From: JALHMQ01 sp037441125
GTDB taxonomy: Bacteria; Pseudomonadota; Gammaproteobacteria; Burkholderiales; Burkholderiaceae_F
Direction: 5' to 3'
Assembly (NCBI GenBank): GCA_037441125.1
Contig: JBBIST010000006.1
Span: 7,917 to 71,916 of the forward strand
DNA length: 64,000 nt
Every line of letters begins with the position of its first letter. Position 1 is the first letter of the stretch. Below are positions 8,477 through 16,777 of the stretch, piece by piece. Below the pieces are notes generated by a model, which was not told the origin of the DNA, did no database searches, and was given only the letters and a program-made list of their open reading frames with translations. Position numbers and translations under genes: made by a program.

Positions 8477-9655
8477 ATGATTCCACGACGGCTGATCTCC
8501 GCGCTCACTTCGGCCCTGAACGAGGCCCCGGCCGTGGCGTTGCTCGGACCGCGCCAGGTCGGCAAAACCACGCTGGCGCTCGATCTGGTCCAGACCCGCC
8601 CGGCGGTCTATCTCGACCTCGAATCCGAGGCCGATCGGGCCAAGCTTGCGGACCCCGAGCTGTACCTGTCGCAGCATGAGGACAAGCTCGTCATCCTCGA
8701 TGAGATCCAGCGCACGCCGCAGATCTTCCAAAGCCTGCGTGGCCTCATCGATGCCGGCCGGCGGCGCGGGCGGGGCAAGGGGCGCTTCCTGGTGCTGGGC
8801 TCGGCGTCGATCGATCTGCTCAAGCAATCGAGCGAGTCGCTCGCCGGGCGCATCCGCTATTTGGAGCTCGCCCCGTTCAATGCCGGCGAGGTCGGGGGCG
8901 GGCAAATCGACAAGCTCTGGCTGCGCGGCGGATTCCCCGAGAGCCTGCTGGCGAGTTCCGATGCCGCGAGCCTGCGCTGGCGGGTGGACTTCATCCGCAC
9001 CTACCTCGAGCGAGACATTCCGCAGCTCGGGCCGCGCATTCCCGCCGAAACCCTGCGTCGCCTCTGGACGATGCTCGCCCATCAGCAGGGTGGCCTGCTC
9101 AACGCCGCGGCGCTCGCGCGGGCGCTGGCCGTCGATGGCAAGACGGCCGCCTCGTACCTGGATCTGCTCGTGGACCTGCTGCTGGTGCGCCGCCTGGCGC
9201 CGTGGCACGGCAACGTCCGCAAGCGCCTGGTGAAGTCGCCCAAGGTCTACATCCGCGACAGCGGCCTGGTACACGCGCTGCTCGGGATCGGCGACCGCGA
9301 GGCGCTGCTCGCGCATCCGGTGGCAGGCGGGAGTTGGGAAGGCCTGGCGATCGAGTCGCTGATCGGCGCCGCGCCGAACGGTACCGAAGCGTTCTTCTTC
9401 CGCACAGCGGCCGGCGCCGAGATCGACTTGCTGCTGAAGCTTCGCGGTCAGCGTGCGCCCTGGGCGATCGAGGTCAAGCGCGGGCTCGCGCCGAAGATCG
9501 AACGCGGCTTCCATCTGGCCTGCGACGACGTGCGCCCCAGGCGACGCCTGGTCGTGTACAGCGGCGCCGAGCGCTTCCCGCTCGCAGAGAACGTCGAGGC
9601 GGTTTCGCTCGTCGACTTGTGCGCGGAGCTCGCCGCGGCAGGTTTCAGCGCTTAA
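8477..9655 (+). CDS. AAA_14/DUF4143 family ATPase (first of tandem pair)
   Basis: A 392-residue P-loop ATPase. Walker A GPRQVGKTT is at residues 24–32 and Walker B LVILDEIQ at 71–78; a sensor-like GSASIDLL follows. Further on are the segment RDIPQLGPRIPAETLRRLW, a winged-helix-like region and a C-terminal DUF4143 domain with AGAEIDLLLKLRG…IEVKRG, which resembles a PD-(D/E)xK nuclease fold. The family is common on mobile and defence-associated DNA but its biochemical role is not established. It opens the accessory island, 162 bases before a homologous gene on the same strand. An inverted repeat sits directly on its start. Confidence 0.85.
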   Translation: MIPRRLISALTSALNEAPAVALLGPRQVGKTTLALDLVQTRPAVYLDLESEADRAKLADPELYLSQHEDKLVILDEIQRTPQIFQSLRGLIDAGRRRGRGKGRFLVLGSASIDLLKQSSESLAGRIRYLELAPFNAGEVGGGQIDKLWLRGGFPESLLASSDAASLRWRVDFIRTYLERDIPQLGPRIPAETLRRLWTMLAHQQGGLLNAAALARALAVDGKTAASYLDLLVDLLLVRRLAPWHGNVRKRLVKSPKVYIRDSGLVHALLGIGDREALLAHPVAGGSWEGLAIESLIGAAPNGTEAFFFRTAAGAEIDLLLKLRGQRAPWAIEVKRGLAPKIERGFHLACDDVRPRRRLVVYSGAERFPLAENVEAVSLVDLCAELAAAGFSA

Positions 9656-9817
9656 GACTCGAAGACCTCAACACTGCACGCGCCGAGGTCTCGGTCACGC
9701 TAGAGATCGAGGTGCGGCTTCCAGGCGGAGCGAGCGGACCGTGTACTCGTTGGTGAAGTCAGCCTGTCGCACGAGGTCGGCTTGCGCTCACGCCGGGCTT
9801 GTCAATCCGCACCATGA

Positions 9818-11062
9818 ATGAATATCATCCATGTCGTGAAGACACTGCCTCGGCTGGTCGATGACGCGCTCGCCGCGCGACTGCGCGTGATGCCGGCCGT
9901 GGTGCTCACCGGCGCGCGCCAGACCGGCAAGAGCACGTTGGTCGAAAAGCTCGTTCCGGGCGACCGGCGCTACCGCTCGCTCGACGACTTCGACGTGCGC
10001 GATGCGGCGCGCCGCGACCCCGAGGCCCTGCTGGGAGGCGCCGACCCGCTCACGCTCGACGAGGTCCAGCGCGAGCCAGACCTTCTGACCGAGGTCAAGC
10101 GCGCCATCGACCGCGACCGCCGGCCCGGGCGGTACCTCCTCACCGGCTCGGCCAACCTGCTGCTGATGCGGCAGGTGTCGGAGTCGCTGGCCGGCCGCGC
10201 GAGCTACCTCACGCTCTGGCCCATGACCCGCCGCGAGCAGCTCGGGCTCGGCCGCGCGGGGCGCTGGGACGAACTGCTGGCCACGCCCGAGGCGCAGTGG
10301 CGCGACCTCTTGGCGGCTGGGGATGACGCCGAGGAAGACTGGCAGGCGCTCGCGCTGCGCGGCGGCTTTCCCACGCCGGCGCTGCAGCTCAAGTCGCCGG
10401 CCGACCGCGCCATCTGGTTCGACGGCTACGTGCGCACCTATCTCGAACGCGATCTGCAGGACCTCGCCTCGATCAGCGCGCTGCCGGACTTCCGGCGCCT
10501 GATGCAGGCCGCCTGCCTGCGGCTCGGGCAGCTCCTCAACCAGACCGAGCTCGGCCGCGACGTCGGCCTGCCGCAGCCAACGGTACACCGCTGGCTCAAC
10601 CTGCTGGAAACTTCGTATCTGCTCGTGCGACTGCCGGCCTACGCGGTGAACCGCAGCAAGCGGCTCGTCAAGTCGCCCAGGATCTACTGGGGCGACACCG
10701 GCGTCGCGCTGCACCTCGGCGCGCAACTCGGCCCATCAGCTCCCGCGGGCGCGCACCTGGAGAACCTGGTCTTGCACGATCTCTCCGCCTGGCGCGATGC
10801 GCGCGTGGACCGCGTCGAACTCGCCTACTGGCGCACCACGATCGGCGAGGAAGTGGACTTCGTGATCGAGGTCGGCGGCAAGCTGCTGCCCATCGAGGTG
10901 AAGGCCACCTCGAAGCCGCGGCTGGCCGACTGCGCGCACCTGCGCACCTTCCGGCAGGAGTACGGGCGCAAGGCGCGCGCCGGGCTCCTGCTGCACACCG
11001 GTCGCACGGTCGAGTGGCTCACCCCCGACGTGCTGGCCGTGCCATGGTGGCGGGTGCTGTGA
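9818..11062 (+). CDS. AAA_14/DUF4143 family ATPase (second of tandem pair)
   Basis: A 414-residue relative of the preceding gene. Walker A TGARQTGKST is at about residues 31–40, and a Walker B-like LTLDEVQREP lies near 84. GSANLLLMRQVSESLAGR follows, then a winged-helix part (ELGRDVGLPQPTVHRWLNLLE) and a C-terminal DUF4143 domain with GEEVDFVIEVGGKLLPIEVKA. The last stretch keeps the D…ExK pattern of PD-(D/E)xK folds. The first 25 residues precede the P-loop as in other members. It lies 84 bases before hsdM. Whether it assists restriction, regulates it or is merely a fellow passenger is unknown. Confidence 0.85.
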   Translation: MNIIHVVKTLPRLVDDALAARLRVMPAVVLTGARQTGKSTLVEKLVPGDRRYRSLDDFDVRDAARRDPEALLGGADPLTLDEVQREPDLLTEVKRAIDRDRRPGRYLLTGSANLLLMRQVSESLAGRASYLTLWPMTRREQLGLGRAGRWDELLATPEAQWRDLLAAGDDAEEDWQALALRGGFPTPALQLKSPADRAIWFDGYVRTYLERDLQDLASISALPDFRRLMQAACLRLGQLLNQTELGRDVGLPQPTVHRWLNLLETSYLLVRLPAYAVNRSKRLVKSPRIYWGDTGVALHLGAQLGPSAPAGAHLENLVLHDLSAWRDARVDRVELAYWRTTIGEEVDFVIEVGGKLLPIEVKATSKPRLADCAHLRTFRQEYGRKARAGLLLHTGRTVEWLTPDVLAVPWWRVL

Positions 11063-11146
11063 TACTGGTCTTGCTGAACGGACCGTGCCCCGCGTAGCGC
11101 CCAAGGGACGAGCAGAGAGCACGACAAGGACTGGAAGCCTGCCCTC

Positions 11147-12700
11147 ATGATCACCGGCAACATCAAGAGCCAGATCGACCAGATCTGGAACGCCTTCTGG
11201 TCCGGCGGCATCTCCAACCCGCTGGAGGTGATCGAGCAGATCACCTACCTGCTGTTCCTGCGCCGGCTGGACGATCTGCACACGCTGGAGGAGAACAAGG
11301 CCGCCCGTCTCAAGAGGCCGATCGGGCACCGCGTCTACCCCGTGGGCCGGGACCCCAAGGGCCGCCCCTACGACGACCTGCGCTGGTCGCGCTTCAAGCA
11401 CTTCGCGCCCGGCGACATGTACACCGTGATCGGCGAGCACGTGTTCCCGTTCCTGCGCAACGAACTGGCCAGGAACCACGGCGGCGACGACTCTACCTAC
11501 GCGCACCACATGAAGGACGCGCGCTTCACCATCCCCACGCCGGCGCTGCTGGCCAAGGTGGTGGATCTGCTCGACGCCGTGCCGATGGAGGACCGCGACA
11601 CCAAGGGCGACGTCTACGAGTACATGCTCGGCAAGATCGCCACGGCCGGGCAGAACGGCCAGTTCCGCACGCCGCGCCACATCATCCGGCTGATGGTGGA
11701 GCTGACCGCGCCGCAACCCGGTGACGTGATCTGCGACCCGGCCTGCGGCACCGCGGGCTTCCTGGTCGCTGCCGGCGAGCACCTGCGCGAGCGCCACCCG
11801 AACATCCTGCGCGACGCGAAGCTGCGCGAGCACTTCCACCACCGCATGTTCCACGGCTTCGACTTCGACAACACGATGCTGCGCATCGGCAGCATGAACA
11901 TGCTGCTGCACGGCGTGGAGAACCCCGACATCCGCTATCGCGACTCGCTGGCGCAGGACCACGCCGGCGAGGAAGAGAAGTACACGCTGGTTCTGGCCAA
12001 TCCGCCCTTCGCCGGCAGCCTCGACTACGAGAACACCGCCAAGGACCTGCTGCAGATCGTCAAGACCAAGAAGACCGAGCTGCTGTTCCTCGCGCTCTTC
12101 CTGCGATTGCTGAAGCCCGGCGGCCGCGCCGCGGTGATCGTGCCCGACGGCGTGCTGTTCGGCTCCAGCACCGCGCACAAGCAACTGCGCCGGATGCTGG
12201 TCGAAGACCAGAAGCTCGACGCCGTGGTCAAGCTGCCCGGCGGCGTGTTCCGGCCCTACGCCGGCGTGTCCACCGCGATCCTGCTCTTCACCAAGACCAA
12301 CTCCGGCGGCACCGACCAGGTCTGGTTCTACGACGTCGAGGCCGACGGCTGGAGCCTCGACGACAAGCGCACGCCGCTGTTGCCCGAAGACAAGCTCGGC
12401 CCGGTGCCGCGCACTGCGCTCGTGGCGGATGAGCACGCGAAGAACAACCTGCCCGACGTGCTGGCGCGCTGGGCCGGGCGCAACGGCGCCGAGCGCGAAC
12501 GCCCGCGCACCGCGCAGAGTTTCTGCGTGCCGAAGGCCAACATCGCCGCGCAGGGCTACGACCTCTCGCTCAACCGCTACAAGGAAGTCGTGCACGAGGC
12601 GGTCGAGCACCGCGCGCCGAAGGAGATCCTCGCCGAGCTGGCGAAGCTGGAGGAGGAGATCCAGCGGGGGATGAAGGAGCTGGAGGGGATGCTGAAGTGA
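11147..12700 (+). CDS. hsdM: Type I restriction-modification DNA methyltransferase subunit
   Basis: A 517-residue N6-adenine methyltransferase subunit. An HsdM_N helical domain (residues 1–150, MITGNIKSQIDQIWNAFW onward) is followed by the SAM-binding motif DPACGTAGF at 197–205 and the catalytic NPPF at 285–288. With HsdS it forms the modifying enzyme, and with HsdR the restriction complex. The stop overlaps the GTG of hsdS as GTGA, so the two subunits are probably translationally coupled. All catalytic motifs are intact. Confidence 0.95.
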   Translation: MITGNIKSQIDQIWNAFWSGGISNPLEVIEQITYLLFLRRLDDLHTLEENKAARLKRPIGHRVYPVGRDPKGRPYDDLRWSRFKHFAPGDMYTVIGEHVFPFLRNELARNHGGDDSTYAHHMKDARFTIPTPALLAKVVDLLDAVPMEDRDTKGDVYEYMLGKIATAGQNGQFRTPRHIIRLMVELTAPQPGDVICDPACGTAGFLVAAGEHLRERHPNILRDAKLREHFHHRMFHGFDFDNTMLRIGSMNMLLHGVENPDIRYRDSLAQDHAGEEEKYTLVLANPPFAGSLDYENTAKDLLQIVKTKKTELLFLALFLRLLKPGGRAAVIVPDGVLFGSSTAHKQLRRMLVEDQKLDAVVKLPGGVFRPYAGVSTAILLFTKTNSGGTDQVWFYDVEADGWSLDDKRTPLLPEDKLGPVPRTALVADEHAKNNLPDVLARWAGRNGAERERPRTAQSFCVPKANIAAQGYDLSLNRYKEVVHEAVEHRAPKEILAELAKLEEEIQRGMKELEGMLK

Positions 12701-13893
12701 GCTGCATTGCGCCCTCGGCGAAACTCTCTGACGTAGCTGACTTGAACCCGCCGCTCCCAGCTTCGCTGAGTGATGGCGACGACGTGTCCTTTATGCCAAT
12801 GGCGGCGGTGGACGCCGATTCGGTGACCGCGGTTGATCGCGAGACACGCCTCTATTCAGAGGTCAGCAAGGGGTACACGCCGTTCCTCGACGGGGATTTG
12901 CTGGTCGCGAAGATCACGCCTTGCTTCGAGAACGGAAAGATCGCGCAAGCGCGCCTCTCGCGCCGTTATGGCTTCGGATCGACCGAGTTTCACGTTGTCA
13001 GGCCGCGCGATGATCGCGTCGACGCGCGGTACCTAGTGCACTTCCTGCGTCAAGACTGCATCCGTAGGCAAGGTGAGTGCCGGATGACCGGGAGCGCCGG
13101 GCAACGCCGCGTTCCTGAACACTTCCTCACTGATCTGACCATCCCACTTCCACCCCTCCCCGAGCAGCGGCGGATTGCAGAGATCCTGGACAAGGCGGAC
13201 GCGCTGCGGGCCAAGCGCCGCGCCGCCCTCGCCCAGCTCGACACCCTCACCCAATCCATCTTCCTCGACATGTTCGGCGACCCCGCCACGAATCCGAAGG
13301 GGTGGCCGGTGGTATCGATCGCAAACATCTGCGAGGTGAAGGGCGGCAAGCGCTTGCCAAAGGGAGAGGAATACTCGTCGGTTCCCACGCCGTTTCGGTA
13401 CATCCGAGTTGTGGACCTAAAGGCAGGGCGCGTCGACGAATCCGTGCTTGTCTACTTGAAACCCGAGATTCAAGCCGAGATCGCGCGCTACGTCGTCAAC
13501 ACAGGCGATGTGATCATCTCGATCGCCGGCTCGATCGGCTTGGTTGCGCCCGTTCCGCAATCGTTGGATGGAGTGAACCTCACTGAGAATGCCGCGAAGC
13601 TCGTGCCGCGAAACTCCGGGCACTACGAGGCCGAGTACTTGGCAAAATGTCTTGAGACCCACCACGCGCAGGGACAAATCGGATCGCACATCGGACAGGT
13701 GACGATCGGAAAGCTGGCCCTATTCCGAATCGAGAAGCTAAAGGTTCCGCTCCCCGCGATCGAGCTTCAGCGCGAGTTCGTACGCCGCGCCGCGGAGGTC
13801 GAAACACACGGCATCGCGCTGAAGGAAGCTGGATCTCGTTTGGAGGAACTGTTTGCTTCCCTTCAGCACCGCGCGTTCCGGGGGGAGCTGTAG
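12697..13893 (+). CDS. hsdS: Type I restriction-modification specificity subunit
   Basis: A 398-residue specificity subunit with two target-recognition domains, about residues 1–145 and 200–350. They are separated by the conserved helical spacer PLPPLPEQRRIAEILDKADA (from about residue 150) and followed by a second, shorter spacer at the C-terminus (LPAIELQREFVRRAAEVE). The recognition domains set a bipartite DNA target that cannot be deduced by eye. Codon use in this gene is visibly less GC-rich than in hsdM and hsdR, as expected for exchangeable specificity genes. It starts at a GTG overlapping the hsdM stop. Confidence 0.93.
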   Translation: MSCIAPSAKLSDVADLNPPLPASLSDGDDVSFMPMAAVDADSVTAVDRETRLYSEVSKGYTPFLDGDLLVAKITPCFENGKIAQARLSRRYGFGSTEFHVVRPRDDRVDARYLVHFLRQDCIRRQGECRMTGSAGQRRVPEHFLTDLTIPLPPLPEQRRIAEILDKADALRAKRRAALAQLDTLTQSIFLDMFGDPATNPKGWPVVSIANICEVKGGKRLPKGEEYSSVPTPFRYIRVVDLKAGRVDESVLVYLKPEIQAEIARYVVNTGDVIISIAGSIGLVAPVPQSLDGVNLTENAAKLVPRNSGHYEAEYLAKCLETHHAQGQIGSHIGQVTIGKLALFRIEKLKVPLPAIELQREFVRRAAEVETHGIALKEAGSRLEELFASLQHRAFRGEL

Positions 13894-13895
13894 CC

Positions 13896-14726
13896 ATGCG
13901 CGGCGAGTTCATCGGCGTGTGGTCCGAGACCTGGCGCGAGATCTGGCTGCCGCTGGTCGACCATGAGGGCGTCCCCGAGGACATCTTCTGCGAGCTGTAC
14001 CGCGCGCTGGCACCGGCGCTGAAGAACAAGCCGTCAGTCGAAGCCCTGGCGGACATCATCGATAACCCCGCGCAGAGCCGAGAGGCATTCGAGAAGACGG
14101 GTGCGAACGACTTCGCCGGTAAGCGCGCTCTCGTGGCGTTTCTCGAGGCGGCGCACTCCGCGCTCGACGAGCTGGCCGGCGACGAGCTTGCCAATCGCTA
14201 CTTCAACCTGCTCGCGGGTTTCGTCGACAAGTTCAGCCTGCGCTACGACCTTCGCCGCCCCTGCACCTTGTGTCCGACGCTGCCCGGCGTGTTCGCGAGC
14301 CTGGTGCGCGACCTGCGCGTGCTCGCCAGCCAGGATGCGCACCTCGATGCGCTGATGAAGGACTTCGAGAACGCGGTGCGCGACCTGCGACACGACTGCT
14401 CCGACGGGCGCATCAAGACCTGCATCCAGAAGCAGGTGAACCTGCTGGAGGCTATCGGGCGAACAACGCCCGGCATCACCGAGGGCGAGTTGAGCGGTAT
14501 CTGCAACCAAGTCACCACGTGGCCGCACGGTGCGATCAAGGCGTCGTTGAAGAACCTATACGGATTCGCTTGCGACTACCCGGGTATTCGGCACGGTGGG
14601 AACCCCGCAGGTGCGCTGCGCGCCGTCGACATGCGCGACATGGTGGCCATGTCGATCTTGCTGGCGGGCTACACGCCTTACCTCGCTGCGCAGCTAAACG
14701 CGGATTCGGTCTACCGGGGCGCATGA
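13896..14726 (+). CDS. Abortive-infection (Abi_C/HEPN-like) protein, tentative
   Basis: A soluble 276-residue protein starting two bases after hsdS and ending one base before the next gene, so it is part of the restriction operon. The first 200 residues look helical. The C-terminal segment with LKNLYGFACDYPGIRHGGN and a following hydrophobic helix resembles the C-terminus of abortive-infection proteins of the Abi_C type, whose arginine/histidine motif is HEPN-like. A two-cysteine CTLC near residue 125 is of unknown meaning. An accessory defence role is inferred from position and this weak resemblance. Confidence 0.5.
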   Translation: MRGEFIGVWSETWREIWLPLVDHEGVPEDIFCELYRALAPALKNKPSVEALADIIDNPAQSREAFEKTGANDFAGKRALVAFLEAAHSALDELAGDELANRYFNLLAGFVDKFSLRYDLRRPCTLCPTLPGVFASLVRDLRVLASQDAHLDALMKDFENAVRDLRHDCSDGRIKTCIQKQVNLLEAIGRTTPGITEGELSGICNQVTTWPHGAIKASLKNLYGFACDYPGIRHGGNPAGALRAVDMRDMVAMSILLAGYTPYLAAQLNADSVYRGA

Positions 14727-14727
14727 G

Positions 14728-15288
14728 ATGGCAAGCGGACCAACGATCGAGAATGCGGGGCCGTTGGCCATCCACGAGGTTCGCTTCAAGGGCGGCATCC
14801 TTCGGCGTGGCTTCTGGCTCTATGTCTGGGAGGTAACGCCACCAGACCGGACGCCGCTGTACTACGTCGGCCGCACCGGCGACAGTTCGTCGACGAACGC
14901 ACAGTCGCCGTTCAACCGCATGGGCCAGCATCTGGGCTTCGCCGAGAACAGCAACATGCTGCGCCGGCATCTCACGCAGCACGGTGCCGAGCCCGAGACG
15001 GGCGCGTTTCGGCTGATCGCGCTCGGCCCGATCGAGCAGGAGGCCAAGGGGGCGCCCGGCCGGCGGGCGCACGATCAGCGGCGCGACCTAGTCGCGGCGA
15101 TGGAAATGGCACTCGCCAACCTGCTTGAGTCGTCGGGGCTCAAGGTGATGAACCACGTGGCGTCGCGCAAGCCGTTGGACGAAGCACGTTTTGCGCAAGT
15201 GCGGGCAGCCTTTGCCAAGGCGTTTCCGCAGCTTGCCGCTGCTGCCACGCCGGTTATCGATGAGCCCGGCAAACCGAATCGGCGCTGA
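14728..15288 (+). CDS. GIY-YIG-like protein in restriction operon
   Basis: A 186-residue protein one base after the Abi-like gene. It shows a plausible GIY-YIG nuclease core: GFWLYVW (residues 28–34) paired with YYVGRTGD (45–52), a basic NRMGQH with Arg64, a helix with Glu126, and Asn142. These correspond in order to the tyrosine, arginine, glutamate and asparagine positions of GIY-YIG enzymes. I do not recognise a named family. A nuclease or DNA-binding helper for the type I system is the simplest inference, but the match is by pattern only. Confidence 0.5.
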   Translation: MASGPTIENAGPLAIHEVRFKGGILRRGFWLYVWEVTPPDRTPLYYVGRTGDSSSTNAQSPFNRMGQHLGFAENSNMLRRHLTQHGAEPETGAFRLIALGPIEQEAKGAPGRRAHDQRRDLVAAMEMALANLLESSGLKVMNHVASRKPLDEARFAQVRAAFAKAFPQLAAAATPVIDEPGKPNRR

Positions 15289-15487
15289 TCGGCGAATTGC
15301 AACCTCGACGAGTCGTTGTCGTGGGCGCCGCCATCGGCAAATGGCCAGACCCATGCAACTATCTGATCTGCAAGCGTCTCTCGACAGCGCGATTGCAACC
15401 GACGGGTCGCTGGTTGCAATCCCCGAGCAATTCCGCCCCGAATCGACGACCCCGATCGGACGGCCCACCCTACAAAAAGCCCGACCA

Positions 15488-15517
15488 TTGATTTACGTTA
15501 GATGCATAACCTAAAAT
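15488..15517 (+). promoter_or_regulatory. Candidate sigma-70 promoter for the fic–hsdR half
   Basis: In an AT-rich stretch that stands out from its surroundings, TTGATT (15488–15493) and TAAAAT (15512–15517) are 18 bases apart. They lie about 33 bases before the fic ATG at 15550. The 261-base gap before fic holds no gene. This suggests fic and hsdR are transcribed separately from hsdM-hsdS. Confidence 0.5.
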
Positions 15518-15549
15518 TACGTCGGGCCTTGTTATAGGTTCCCCGTCCG

Positions 15550-16716
15550 ATGCACCGACCCGCTCCCGGCCACTACGTCACCGTCACGACGGCCGGCGAG
15601 CCGTTCCGGGCCTTCGTGCCGCTGCCGCTGCCGCCCGATCCGCCGGTCGTGTGGTCGGCCGCATTGCGGCGGCGCTTCGACGCGGCGCTGGTCGCGCTGG
15701 GGCGGCTGGACGCGGTCTCCGCGCTGCTGCCCAACGCGGCTTTGCTGCTCTACAGCTTCGTGCGCAAGGAGGCCGTGCTGTCCTCGCAGATCGAGGGCAC
15801 GCAGTCCTCGCTGGCGGACCTGCTGCTCTACGAAATCGACGAACAGCCGGGCGTGCCGGTGGACGACGCGCGCGAGGTCAGCCGCTGCGTGGCCGCGCTC
15901 GAGCGCGGCCTCACGAAGCTGCGCGGCGGGCTGCCGCTTTGCACGCGCCTGCTGTGCGAGATGCATGAGGTTCTGATGAACCACCCCGGCGGCCGGGGCA
16001 AGACACCCGGGGAGGTGCGCCGCTCGCAGGTCTGGATCGGCGGCACGCGGCCCGGCAACGCGGCCTTCGTTCCGCCGCCGGCCGACACAGTGCCGGATGG
16101 CCTGGCGTCTCTCGAGCGCTTCCTCAACGACGATCCCGAGCCCGTGCCGCCGCTGATCAAGGCGGCGCTCGCCCACGTGCAGTTCGAGACCATCCACCCG
16201 TTTCTCGACGGCAACGGGCGCATCGGGCGTCTGCTGATCGTTCTGCAACTGGTGGCCGACGGCGTACTGCGCGAGCCGATGCTGTATCCGAGTCTGTTCT
16301 TCAAGACCCATCGGGCGCTGTACTACGAGCTGCTCAACGAGGTGCGCCTGCGCGGCGACTGGGAGCGCTGGCTCGACTTCTTCGCCGAGGGCATCGAGGC
16401 GAGCGCGACGCAGGGCGTGTCGACCGCGAATGCGTTGCTCGCGCTGGTCAACGCCGATCGCGACCGCATCGCCGGCCTGGGCCGCGCGGCGGCTTCGGCG
16501 TTGGTGGTGCACCAGGCGCTGCAGCGCCAGCCGATCGCCACCTCGGCCGCGCTGGTCAAGGCCACGCAGCTCACGCCGGCCACCGTCAACAAGTCGCTCG
16601 CGCATCTCGAGCGCATCGGCATCGTCGCTGAAGTCACGAACCGGCAGCGCGGCCGCGTGTTCAGCTATCGCAAGTACGTGGAGGAACTGGCTGCCGAACT
16701 GGAGGCGCCCGCGTGA
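15550..16716 (+). CDS. Fic domain protein (probable AMP-transferase)
   Basis: A 388-residue Fic protein, expected to transfer AMP or a related nucleotide to a protein hydroxyl group. The N-terminal helix carries the autoinhibitory-type motif SSQIEGTQ at 78–85 (class II arrangement). The catalytic loop HPFLDGNGR is intact at 216–224, and IGGTRPGNAAFVPPP (about 163–177) is the substrate-binding flap. The C-terminus (about 300–375) reads as a winged helix-turn-helix (TSAALVKATQLTPATVNKSL). It lies 61 bases before hsdR, a frequent position for Fic genes in type I loci; its target is unknown. Confidence 0.88.
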   Translation: MHRPAPGHYVTVTTAGEPFRAFVPLPLPPDPPVVWSAALRRRFDAALVALGRLDAVSALLPNAALLLYSFVRKEAVLSSQIEGTQSSLADLLLYEIDEQPGVPVDDAREVSRCVAALERGLTKLRGGLPLCTRLLCEMHEVLMNHPGGRGKTPGEVRRSQVWIGGTRPGNAAFVPPPADTVPDGLASLERFLNDDPEPVPPLIKAALAHVQFETIHPFLDGNGRIGRLLIVLQLVADGVLREPMLYPSLFFKTHRALYYELLNEVRLRGDWERWLDFFAEGIEASATQGVSTANALLALVNADRDRIAGLGRAAASALVVHQALQRQPIATSAALVKATQLTPATVNKSLAHLERIGIVAEVTNRQRGRVFSYRKYVEELAAELEAPA

Positions 16717-16746
16717 GCCCGAAGGGCCGCCCCGAGAGCGAACAGC

Positions 16747-16775
16747 CCCGCAGCGCGTCAGCGCGGAGGGTTGTC
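16747..16775 (+). repeat. Left copy of direct repeat flanking hsdR
   Basis: A 29-base sequence beginning CCCGCAGCGCG and ending GCGGAGGGTTGTC just before the hsdR GTG. It matches 20221–20248, just after hsdR, except for one indel and two substitutions. The left copy also provides the GGAGGG ribosome-binding site of hsdR. Each copy can form a short GCGC-loop-GCGC hairpin. Confidence 0.6.
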
Positions 16776-16777
16776 CC

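Noticed and set aside
9656..9817. A third small gene between the two DUF4143 ATPases
   Set aside because: The available frames there are short, without start signals or recognisable composition.
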